Shown piece after piece: positions 7,036 to 13,168 of a stretch of DNA of 14,070 bases (position 1 is its first letter; the number at the start of each line of letters is the position of its first letter). The stretch lies in the NCBI GenBank assembly GCA_947501315.1, contig CANMXH010000041.1, forward strand, positions 1-14,070. Direction: 5' to 3'. The notes under the pieces are model-generated. The model ran no database searches. It worked only from the letters and a program-made list of their open reading frames with translations, and was not told the DNA's origin. This DNA is from Caulobacteraceae bacterium (lineage in GTDB: Bacteria > Pseudomonadota > Alphaproteobacteria > Caulobacterales > Caulobacteraceae). Position numbers and translations under genes: made by a program.

Positions 7036-7401
7036 ATGTCCCTGCTGCCCCTGCTCGCCGCCGCGCTTTTCCAGCTGTCAGGGCCGACGCCCGATGCCAT
7101 GAGCGGGGCCTGGGCCGTCGACCTCTCCGCGGATCCGGCCCAGCCCTATCTGAAGGCCATGCACCTGACCCTGGCCGCCGATGGAACGGTCAGCGGCGAC
7201 TTCTACGACAGCACCATCGAGGCCGGGCGCTGGAAGGCCCAGAACGGCCGGGTCTGCGTCGCCTTCCGCACCACCGACGGGGTTGGCCCCTATCACTCAG
7301 CCGCCTGTCTCGATGGCGACCGGATCGAGGGTCAGACCTGGGCGGAACATCGGGCGTTTGTCTTCGTCTGGAATGCCGCCCGGGGCGAGCCCGCGACCTG
7401 A
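7036..7401 (+). CDS. Small secreted protein of unknown function
   Basis: A 121-residue protein with a short signal peptide (SLLPLLAAALFQLSG, cleavage likely near residue 16-20) and a compact beta-rich mature part. The pattern SGAWAVDL, LTLAADGTVSGDFYDS, EAGRWKAQNGRVCVAF, YHSAACLDGDRIEGQTW and AFVFVWNA looks like a small beta barrel or lipocalin-like fold of the kind that reports as a hypothetical secreted protein. The two cysteines (VCVAF and AACLDG) could form a disulphide. I do not recognise a named family. The ATG at 7036 has GGAG six bases upstream; the ATG at 7030 is directly abutted by that GGAG and is less likely. Confidence 0.72.
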   Translation: MSLLPLLAAALFQLSGPTPDAMSGAWAVDLSADPAQPYLKAMHLTLAADGTVSGDFYDSTIEAGRWKAQNGRVCVAFRTTDGVGPYHSAACLDGDRIEGQTWAEHRAFVFVWNAARGEPAT

Positions 7402-7486
7402 GCGGACCCGCCCGCGACACCGCGGCCGGTTGCGGTGCGGCAGCCGCGAGCCGACATGAAATCGGCCTTCCTTTGAGGAACCGGAC

Positions 7487-7894
7487 GTGACCGAGCCCCA
7501 GTACCCCCGTCTGAACACCCTCGCGACCGGCCTGCGCTGCCGCTGTCCGCGCTGCGGCGAGGGGCCCTTGCTGACGGGGTTCCTGACCATCCGTGACGCC
7601 TGCCCGGCCTGCGGCCTCGACTACAGTTTCGCCGAACCGGCGGACGGCCCCGCCTTCTTCGGCATGACGGCGGTCGGGATCGTCGGCATGGCCCTGTTCA
7701 TGTGGTTCGAGTTCACGGTGCATCCGCCGATCTGGGTGCATCTGGTCGTGACCATGCCCCTGCTGGTGATTGGCTGTCTGGCCGTGCTGCGTCCGCTGAA
7801 GGGCTGGCTGGTGTCGGAGCAATTCATCCACAAGGCCGCGCCGCCGGTGTTCGAGAGCAACGGCAAGCACGGCGAGGGCTCGAAATGGCGCTGA
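7487..7894 (+). CDS. DUF983 zinc-ribbon membrane protein
   Basis: A 135-residue protein of the DUF983 family. A rubredoxin-like zinc ribbon is made by CPRCG (C20, C23) and CPACG (C39, C42), with C18 as an extra cysteine. It is followed by the family stretch LDYSFAEPADGPAFFG, then two membrane helices (about 57-77 and 84-102) joined by a short segment with FEFTVHPPIWVH, and a basic tail. The biochemical role of DUF983 is not established; the fold suggests metal or redox binding at the inner membrane. The GTG start at 7487 has a GAGGAA ribosome site six bases upstream. It lies 85 bases after the secreted-protein gene. Confidence 0.85.
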   Translation: MTEPQYPRLNTLATGLRCRCPRCGEGPLLTGFLTIRDACPACGLDYSFAEPADGPAFFGMTAVGIVGMALFMWFEFTVHPPIWVHLVVTMPLLVIGCLAVLRPLKGWLVSEQFIHKAAPPVFESNGKHGEGSKWR

Positions 7895-7960
7895 ACAGCG
7901 CCGTTTGACTTACCCGCCGATGACGCGCCCCTTGCGCCCGTCCCGGGGAGGGGCGTGGCC

Positions 7961-8056
7961 ATGGATATCGAACGCATTCTGTCCGGGCTGCTGATCCTCG
8001 TGCCGGCCGTCATCCTGACGATGGCAGCGGTGATGATCATCAAGCGCAAGCGGTGA
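7961..8056 (+). CDS. 31-residue single-helix membrane peptide
   Basis: An ATG with an excellent ribosome site (GGGGAGGGG, 7945-7953, seven bases upstream) opens a 31-codon frame ending in TGA. The peptide has an acidic start (MDIER), one hydrophobic helix (residues 6-27, ILSGLLILVPAVILTMAAVM), and a strongly basic end (KRKR). This is the layout of a small inner-membrane protein with its basic tail in the cytoplasm. It is below usual annotation length cut-offs. A GTG at 7955 would add two residues. It lies 66 bases after the DUF983 gene and one base from the convergent tRNA gene. I do not recognise a family; a regulatory or accessory subunit role is possible but unsupported. Confidence 0.6.
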   Translation: MDIERILSGLLILVPAVILTMAAVMIIKRKR

Positions 8057-8057
8057 G

Positions 8058-8134
8058 TGGCGACCCCGGAGGGACTCGAACCCCCGACCTCTGCTTTAGG
8101 AAAGCCTTGCTCTATCCGGCTGAGCTACGGGGCC
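8058..8134 (-). tRNA. tRNA-Arg (anticodon CCU)
   Basis: The minus strand folds as a full tRNA of 77 bases, including an encoded CCA. The acceptor arm (GGCCCCG with CGGGGUC), D arm (GCUC with GAGC) and T arm (GGGGG with CCCUC around UUCGAGU) all pair. The anticodon CCU is at 8098-8100, read between U33 and A37, which gives tRNA-Arg for AGG codons. The anticodon stem is AGGCU opposite AGCAG: only the three inner pairs form, and the outer two positions are A27-G43 and G28-A42. The gene faces the 31-codon membrane-peptide gene, with its CCA end one base from that gene's stop. Confidence 0.93.
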
Positions 8135-8143
8135 ACGCAGGCT

Positions 8144-8151
8144 GAACTAGC
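8144..8151 (-). promoter_or_regulatory. Candidate -10 box for the tRNA-Arg gene
   Basis: Minus-strand GCTAGTTC lies nine bases upstream of the tRNA 5-prime end and matches seven of eight positions of the Caulobacter -10 form GCTANAWC. The -35 region is not convincing. Confidence 0.35.
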
Positions 8152-8243
8152 GGCTGGCGACGCGGCGGGGAAGCGTCTGTGCGCCTCGCCCGTTCTGATT
8201 TTCTGATCCGGCCCGGCAGGGGCCGGAACAACAGGGATTCTGA

Positions 8244-8271
8244 TTGTGGTTAATCCGCCTTAAGATACAAT
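8244..8271 (+). promoter_or_regulatory. Candidate sigma-70-type promoter
   Basis: TTGTGG (8244-8249), 16 bases, then TACAAT (8266-8271), which is five of six for TATAAT. It lies about 200 bases upstream of the SDR start, in the least GC-rich part of the intergenic stretch. The -35 match is only partial. Two TTAA half-sites (8250 and 8260) fall inside the spacer, so a DNA-binding protein there would compete with or position polymerase. Confidence 0.4.
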
Positions 8272-8470
8272 ATGTTGGGGTGAACAAATCCCGAATCGGG
8301 CGCTGTCGGTGATTCGGTCCTGATTCGTTTCGCCCCTGTTCCGCCAGGATGGCCAGATCCATTAAGCCGGGCGCTTGTCAGCCAGTTCTGTGACAGGCCG
8401 GCGCTGACACCCGCCGCGTTGACGACTTAGTTTTGATATGAAACGGTCTCCCGAACCCCGGGGAAGCCTG

Positions 8471-9205
8471 ATGCCGCTGAAGCCAACCTGCCTGATCGTC
8501 GGTGCCGGGGACGGCGTGGGCTCGGCCATAGCCCGTGCCTTTGCCCGGGAGGGTCTGGCGGTCTGTATTACCCGCCGCCCCCGCAATCTTGAGGCTCTGG
8601 AGGCGGTTGCCGCCTCCATACGCGCCGAGGGCGGCGAGGCCCATGCCTTCGGCGTCGATGCGCGCAATGAGGCGGACATGATCGCCCTGGTCGATCGCAT
8701 CGAGGCCGACATCGGGCCGCTGCAGGTCGTGGTCTTCAACATCGGGGCGAATGTGCGCTTCCCCGTCGTGGACACGACGGCCCAAGTCTATTCCAAGGTC
8801 TGGGAAATGGCGGCCCTGACCGGCTTCTTCACCGGGCGTGAGGCCGCCAGGGTGATGGGGCCGCGCGGCAAGGGGACGATCCTGTTCACCGGTGCCACCG
8901 CCTCGACGCGGGGCGGTGCGGGATTTTCCGCCTTCGCGGGGGCCAAGGCGGCGCTGCGCCAGCTGGCCCAAAGCCTGGCCCGGGAGATGGGGCCCAGGGG
9001 CATCCATGTCGCCCATGTGGTCGTCGACGGCATGATCGACGGGACCTTTGCCCGTGCCATCGCGCCGGACATCCAGACCCTGCTGGACGAGGATGCGATC
9101 CTGAAACCCGACGAGATTGCCCGGAACTATGTCTGGCTGCACAACCAGCAACGCAGCGCCTGGACGTTCGAGCTGGACCTGCGCCCATGGAAGGAAAACT
9201 GGTGA
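8471..9205 (+). CDS. Atypical short-chain dehydrogenase/reductase (SDR) family protein
   Basis: A 244-residue Rossmann-fold protein. The nucleotide-binding glycine motif is GAGDGVG (residues 11-17), and R35-R36 after the second strand suggests an NADP-type pocket. The NAG motif is altered (FNIGAN, N90). At the active site the usual Y-x-x-x-K is F155-A-G-A-K159, and the usual Ser position 13 residues earlier is A142 (in TGATAS). The catalytic Tyr and Ser are thus both absent, though the fold, Lys and cofactor loop are kept. The following AHVVVDGMIDG block recalls a conserved SDR subfamily with this trait, so it is more likely an atypical enzyme than a decayed gene. The ATG at 8471 has GGGGAAG just upstream; the earlier ATG at 8438 has no ribosome site. 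It is coupled to the next gene. Confidence 0.85.
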   Translation: MPLKPTCLIVGAGDGVGSAIARAFAREGLAVCITRRPRNLEALEAVAASIRAEGGEAHAFGVDARNEADMIALVDRIEADIGPLQVVVFNIGANVRFPVVDTTAQVYSKVWEMAALTGFFTGREAARVMGPRGKGTILFTGATASTRGGAGFSAFAGAKAALRQLAQSLAREMGPRGIHVAHVVVDGMIDGTFARAIAPDIQTLLDEDAILKPDEIARNYVWLHNQQRSAWTFELDLRPWKENW

Positions 9206-9810
9206 TGACCCGGACGATCGACTTCATCTTCGATTTCGCCAGCCCAAACGGCTATTTCGCGCACCATGGGCTGAAGGGGGTCGCGGAAAGGACCGGTGCC
9301 TCCGTCAACCTGATCCCCTGCCTGCTGGGCGGCATCTTCAAGGCCACGGGCAATCAGGCTCCGTTCGTGGCCTTCGGCGGCGTCAAGGGGAAGATGGACT
9401 ATGAGATGCTGGAGATCCGGCGCTTCGTCGCCCGGCACAACCTCACCGCCTTCCGGATGAATCCGAACTTCCCGGTCAACAGCCTGACGGCCATGCGCGG
9501 CCTGTGCGCCCTTGAGCCCGGCGAGGCGTTCGACCGCTATGTCGAGGCTGTACTGGGCGGCTTCTGGGAGCGCCGTCTGGCGATGGGCGACCCTGCGGTC
9601 CTGCAGTCGGTGCTGGATGAGGCCGGGCTTGACGGGGCGGACCTGTTGGCCCGGGCCCAGACCCATGACGTCAAGGCGCGGCTGGCGGCCAATACCGAGG
9701 CCGCGGTGGCGCGCGGCGTTTTCGGCGTCCCAACCTTCTTCGTCGGCGAGGAAATGTTCTTCGGCAAGGAGCGGCTGGACCAGCTGGAGGCGCTGCTGTC
9801 CGGGACCTGA
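9205..9810 (+). CDS. 2-hydroxychromene-2-carboxylate isomerase-like DsbA/GST-kappa family protein
   Basis: A 201-residue thioredoxin-fold protein of the HCCA isomerase/kappa GST group. The N-terminal strand ends in FDFASPNGYF, with S13 at the position of the catalytic Ser that binds glutathione in NahD-type isomerases. The middle is the helical insert (MDYEMLEIRRFVARHNL, MNPNFPVNS). The C-terminal cis-proline loop is GVFGVPTFFVGEEMFFG (from residue 171), and no CxxC is present, so it is not a disulphide oxidoreductase. NahD isomerises 2-hydroxychromene-2-carboxylate in naphthalene breakdown, but no other aromatic-degradation genes are nearby, so the true substrate is unknown. The ATG overlaps the SDR stop (TGATG), with AGGA nine bases upstream; an ATG at 9187 would add six residues. 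Confidence 0.88.
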   Translation: MTRTIDFIFDFASPNGYFAHHGLKGVAERTGASVNLIPCLLGGIFKATGNQAPFVAFGGVKGKMDYEMLEIRRFVARHNLTAFRMNPNFPVNSLTAMRGLCALEPGEAFDRYVEAVLGGFWERRLAMGDPAVLQSVLDEAGLDGADLLARAQTHDVKARLAANTEAAVARGVFGVPTFFVGEEMFFGKERLDQLEALLSGT

Positions 9811-9867
9811 TGGCGCGTCACCAGTTCGCTTGAGGAAACGTCGGCGAATCGCCACCTTGTCCGCATC

Positions 9868-12351
9868 ATGAGTGACCGCGGCACCGGACAGGCCCCCTCG
9901 CGCGTCGTCGCGGTTCTGGGCCCCACCAATACCGGCAAGACCCATCTGGCGGTCGAGCGGATGCTGGGTCACGCCTCGGGCATGATCGGCCTGCCGCTGC
10001 GGCTGCTGGCGCGCGAGATCTATGACCGGATCGTCAAGCGGCGCGGGGCCGCCGCCGTGGCCCTGGTCACCGGCGAGGAAAAGATCGTCCCGCCGCGGGC
10101 CCACTATTTCGTCTGCACCGTCGAGGCCATGCCGCTGGAGCGGTCGGTGGAGTTCCTGGCCGTGGACGAGATCCAGCTGGTCTCCGATCCGGAGCGCGGC
10201 CACGTCTTCACCCAGCGACTGCTGCATGCACGCGGGCGGTTCGAGACCATGTTCCTCGGGGCCGGGACGATGGCGCCGCTGATCCGGTCACTGGTCGCCG
10301 ATGTGGAGATCGTGTCGCGCGAACGGCTGTCGACCCTGAGCTATGCCGGGTCGAAGAAGCTGACCCGCCTGCCCGCCCGCAGCGCCATCGTCGCCTTCAG
10401 CACCGACCAGGTCTATGCCATCGCCGAGCTGATCCGGCGCCAGCGCGGCGGGGCAGCCGTGGTCATGGGGTCGCTGAGCCCGCGCACCCGCAATGCCCAG
10501 GTCGAGCTGTTCCAGTCCGGCGAAGTCGACTTTCTGGTCGCCACCGACGCCATCGGCATGGGGCTGAACATGGAGGTCGACCATGTCGCCTTCGCGGGCC
10601 TGAGGAAGTTCGACGGACGGCGGACGCGCTGGCTGCATGCGCATGAGATCGGCCAGATCGCCGGCCGGGCCGGGCGACACCTGCGCGACGGCACCTTCGG
10701 GGTCACGGGCGAGGCGACGGAGCTGGATCAGGATCTGGTCGAACAGGTGGTCGAGCACCGGTTCGATCCGGTCGAGGGGGCCGAGTGGCGCAATGCCCGG
10801 CTGGATTTCGACACCCTGCCCGATCTGCTGCGCTCGCTGACGGTCAGCCCCGGGGTGCGCGGCCTGAACCTGACCCAGCCGGCGCTGGACGAGACCCTGC
10901 TGCGGCGGTTGATCAAGGACGAGGACGTGGCCCGCGTCGGGCGCTCGCGCGGGGCCATCATGCGGCTGTGGGAGGCCTGCCAGCTGCCCGACTTCCAGAA
11001 GACGACGCTGGACGAGCACGGGCGGCTGTCGAAGGAGATTTTCCAGGCACTGACGGGCAGGCGCGGGCGGCTGACGGCCGACTGGTTTGCGCCGCGTTTC
11101 GCCGAGTTGGACCGCGACGACGGCCAGATCGACCAGCTGTCAGCGCGGCTGAGCGGGGTGCGGACGCTGAGCTATATCGCCAACCGGCCCGACTGGCTGG
11201 ATCAGGCCCAGGGGTGGCGGGACAAGGCGAAGGCGCTCGAGGAGCGGCTGTCGGACGTGCTGCACGAGCGGCTGACGGCGCGGTTCGTGGACCGGCGCAC
11301 GACCGCCCTGATGCGGGCCCTGAACGTGACCGAGGATGCGGTCGCCGAGGTCGAGGCGGGTGGCGCGGTGATCGTCGAGGGCCATGCGGTCGGGCAGCTG
11401 ACCGGGGTGGAGTTCCGGCTCGACAAGGGCTCCAGCGCTCTGGAGGACCGGGCCCTGCGGCACGCGGCACGGCAGGCGGTGACGCCCGAGATCGCCCGGC
11501 GGCTGGGCCGTCTGGCAGGGGATGAGGATGCGGCCTTCGGCGTGACGCCCGACGGGGCCGTGCTGTGGCGCGGCGTGGCGGCGGGACAGGTGACGGGCGG
11601 CGACTGGTTCGCACCCCGGGTCCGGCTGCTGGGTGAGTTGGGTCCGGCGGCGGCGCGCGAGCGGGCGCAGCGACGACTGGAGGCCTGGCTGGCCGCCGAG
11701 GCCGGGCGGGCGCTCAAGCCGCTGGCCCGGCTGAAGGGCGCGGTCGAGAGCGGGGCGTTGAAGGGCCTGCCGCGCGGCATCGCCTTCCGCCTGATCGAGG
11801 CGGGCGGGGTGATCGACCGGCGCGCGGTCGAGCGTGATCTGGCCGCCCTGAGCCAGGTCGAGCGGCGCACCCTGCGGACCTTCGCCGTGCGGATGGGGAC
11901 CCATTCGGTCTGGCTGCCCGGGGTGCTGAAGCCGCGGGCGCGGGCGCTGGCCCAGGCCTTCGTCACCCGGGAGACTTTCCGGCCCGGCGCGGCAGCCCTG
12001 ACCGCCCTGCCCGCGACGCCGCCGTCGCCGCGCCTGCTCTCGGCCTTCGGACTACGCATCGTCGGCCGGTATATGGCCACGGTCGAGATGCTGGAATCGC
12101 TCGCCGAGCGGCAGGCCACTGCGAAGGGCGTGCTGACCGACACCGACCTGTCCGCACTGGACCTGTCGCTGGATCAGGCCCGGAGCCTGACGGCGGCGCT
12201 GAAGACATCGCGGGCGCAGAAGCCGGACCGCGATGACCGGCCCAAGGCAGTGAAGGACTCGCCGTTCGCCGCCCTGTCGGCCCTGACCGCGACCCCCGCC
12301 TCGACCCGGACCAAACGTAAACGCCCCCGCCGGACCCGCGCCCCCGGATGA
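9868..12351 (+). CDS. SUV3-like DEAD/DEAH-box RNA helicase
   Basis: An 827-residue superfamily 2 helicase. Motif I is GPTNTGKT (residues 18-25), motif II is DEIQ (100-103) and motif III lies near LGAGTM (130-135). In the second RecA domain, MGSLSPRTRNAQ starts at 200, motif V is VATDAIGMGLN (224-234) and motif VI is QIAGRAGR (263-270). The DEIQ and GPTNTGKT forms, with the long helical C-terminal half, fit the SUV3 group, the mitochondrial degradosome helicase and its alphaproteobacterial relatives, which unwind RNA for decay. The C-terminus (about 812-827) is rich in Lys/Arg and likely contacts RNA. Its stop overlaps the next start (ATGA). No clear ribosome site precedes the ATG at 9868. Confidence 0.93.
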   Translation: MSDRGTGQAPSRVVAVLGPTNTGKTHLAVERMLGHASGMIGLPLRLLAREIYDRIVKRRGAAAVALVTGEEKIVPPRAHYFVCTVEAMPLERSVEFLAVDEIQLVSDPERGHVFTQRLLHARGRFETMFLGAGTMAPLIRSLVADVEIVSRERLSTLSYAGSKKLTRLPARSAIVAFSTDQVYAIAELIRRQRGGAAVVMGSLSPRTRNAQVELFQSGEVDFLVATDAIGMGLNMEVDHVAFAGLRKFDGRRTRWLHAHEIGQIAGRAGRHLRDGTFGVTGEATELDQDLVEQVVEHRFDPVEGAEWRNARLDFDTLPDLLRSLTVSPGVRGLNLTQPALDETLLRRLIKDEDVARVGRSRGAIMRLWEACQLPDFQKTTLDEHGRLSKEIFQALTGRRGRLTADWFAPRFAELDRDDGQIDQLSARLSGVRTLSYIANRPDWLDQAQGWRDKAKALEERLSDVLHERLTARFVDRRTTALMRALNVTEDAVAEVEAGGAVIVEGHAVGQLTGVEFRLDKGSSALEDRALRHAARQAVTPEIARRLGRLAGDEDAAFGVTPDGAVLWRGVAAGQVTGGDWFAPRVRLLGELGPAAARERAQRRLEAWLAAEAGRALKPLARLKGAVESGALKGLPRGIAFRLIEAGGVIDRRAVERDLAALSQVERRTLRTFAVRMGTHSVWLPGVLKPRARALAQAFVTRETFRPGAAALTALPATPPSPRLLSAFGLRIVGRYMATVEMLESLAERQATAKGVLTDTDLSALDLSLDQARSLTAALKTSRAQKPDRDDRPKAVKDSPFAALSALTATPASTRTKRKRPRRTRAPG

Positions 12352-12632
12352 GCGAAACGGGCTACCGCATCGATGTCTGGCTGTGGCGGGCGCGGTTCAC
12401 GAAGACCCGGTCGCTGGCCGCCGCCATGGTCGAACGGGGCGCGGTGCGGCTGACCCACAACGGGGTCCAGACCCGGCTCGACAAGCCCAGCCGCACCGTC
12501 CACATCGGCGACACGCTGGTATTCGCCGTCGGAGGGCGGCTGGTTGAACTGACGGTCGAGGGGTTTGGCGAAAGGCGCGGTCCGGCCGGAGAGGCGCGGG
12601 CGCTCTACAGCCTGCGGCACCCCCTCGGTTGA
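12348..12632 (+). CDS. S4 RNA-binding domain protein, Hsp15/HslR-like
   Basis: A 94-residue protein that is almost wholly one S4 domain: RIDVWLWRARFTKTRSLAAAMVERGAV (residues 8-33), then NGVQTRLDKPSRTVHIGDTLVF (38-59). This is the arrangement of Hsp15 (HslR), which binds stalled 50S subunits carrying peptidyl-tRNA and helps free them. The longer basic tail of E. coli Hsp15 is missing, as in many alphaproteobacterial members. The ATG overlaps the helicase stop (ATGA), so translation of the two is probably coupled, and a shared role in RNA or ribosome quality control is a reasonable inference. Confidence 0.9.
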   Translation: MSETGYRIDVWLWRARFTKTRSLAAAMVERGAVRLTHNGVQTRLDKPSRTVHIGDTLVFAVGGRLVELTVEGFGERRGPAGEARALYSLRHPLG

Positions 12633-12702
12633 CAGCGTCCCCCGGCGGGGCCATTTGCCCTGCCCGTTCCTTCCGCCAGCCGACAGCGCCCCAGACCGCC
12701 TC

Positions 12703-13044
12703 ATGACCTACATCGTCACCGACGCCTGCGTGAAATGTAAGTTCATGGACTGCGTCGAGGTCTGCCCCGTCGACTGCTTCTATGAGGGCGAGAATTTCCT
12801 GGTCATCGCGCCGGATGAATGCATCGACTGCGGCGTCTGCGAGCCGGAATGCCCGGTCGACGCCATCAAGCCCGACACCGAGGACGAGCCGGACGGCAAA
12901 TGGCTGAGCGTCAATTCGGAATATGCCAAGGTCTGGCCGAACATCACGGTCAAGGGCACGCCGCCCGCCGACGCCGAGTCATTCGAGCGCGAGACCGGCA
13001 AGTTCGAGAAATACTTCTCTGAAAAGCCCGGCAAGGGTTCCTGA
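12703..13044 (+). CDS. fdxA: 7Fe ferredoxin FdxA
   Basis: A 113-residue [3Fe-4S][4Fe-4S] ferredoxin. Cysteines at 9, 12, 17, 21, 25, 40, 43, 46 and 50 match the Azotobacter FdI pattern one residue later: C9, C17 and C50 would hold the 3Fe cluster and C21, C40, C43 and C46 the 4Fe cluster, with C12 and C25 as free extras. The rest (EDEPDGKWLSVNSEYAKVWPNI and the KYFSEKPG tail) is typical of the FdxA group. It is a cytoplasmic electron carrier, and its partner is not known here. The ATG at 12703 was chosen because upstream codons in the same frame overlap the S4 gene and look random. carD follows in the same direction. Confidence 0.96.
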   Translation: MTYIVTDACVKCKFMDCVEVCPVDCFYEGENFLVIAPDECIDCGVCEPECPVDAIKPDTEDEPDGKWLSVNSEYAKVWPNITVKGTPPADAESFERETGKFEKYFSEKPGKGS

Positions 13045-13078
13045 GCCGGGCGGCGCTGCACCGACCGCCTCCCGGCTC
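13043..13078 (+). terminator. Hairpin overlapping the fdxA stop, weak terminator candidate
   Basis: GAGCCGGG (13043-13050) and CCCGGCTC (13071-13078) form a perfect 8-bp stem, with an inner GGCG/CGCC extension. No T run follows, so it may terminate weakly, protect the fdxA 3-prime end, or do neither. Confidence 0.35.
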
Positions 13079-13116
13079 CGATACGGTCCGGCTTTCCCGT
13101 GCCGCGCAAGATGACG

Positions 13117-13141
13117 TTGCGGACGTTTTGAAATTCCGCAA
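13117..13141. promoter_or_regulatory. Inverted repeat in an AT-rich patch upstream of carD
   Basis: TTGCGG (13117-13122) and CCGCAA (13136-13141) are a perfect 6-bp inverted repeat with 13 bases between, in the most AT-rich patch (about 13125-13160) of the 327-base fdxA-carD gap. This is the most likely promoter or operator site for carD, but no -35/-10 pair is convincing. Confidence 0.35.
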
Positions 13142-13168
13142 TTTTGTGATAGGTTCCTGTCATTGGGT

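Larger units (their letters stand above)
8135..8470. other. Non-coding stretch between tRNA-Arg and the SDR gene
   Basis: These 336 bases contain no supported gene. They are less GC-rich than the neighbours from about 8230 to 8335. Contents seen: a perfect 7-bp hairpin (CCGGCCC 8208-8214 with GGGCCGG 8220-8226); a candidate promoter at 8244-8271; TTAA-N6-TTAA at 8250-8263; four GANTC sites at 8236, 8293, 8311 and 8322; an inverted repeat CCGAATC (8291-8297) with GATTCGG (8311-8317); and TGTCA (8376-8380) with TGACA (8391-8395). A regulatory leader or a small RNA are both possible. Confidence 0.6.

Noticed and set aside
8250..8263. TTAA-N6-TTAA as a true CtrA box
   Set aside because: The spacing is six bases rather than the seven of the CtrA consensus; it is kept only as context for the intergenic finding.
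8438..8470. ATG at 8438 as the SDR start
   Set aside because: No ribosome site precedes it and the added residues (MKRSPEPRGSL) do not look like an SDR N-terminus, whereas the ATG at 8471 has GGGGAAG upstream.
8471..9205. SDR as a pseudogene because catalytic residues are missing
   Set aside because: The frame is full length, has a good ribosome site, couples to the next gene, and its altered motif recalls a conserved subfamily.
9127..10227. Minus-strand frame of 366 codons over the isomerase and helicase start
   Set aside because: It spans two well-supported genes on the other strand and has the Gln/Arg/Gly-rich composition of an antisense frame.
12565..12702. Upstream in-frame extension of fdxA
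   Set aside because: The 46 extra codons overlap the S4 gene and look random; the ATG at 12703 gives the standard ferredoxin N-terminus.
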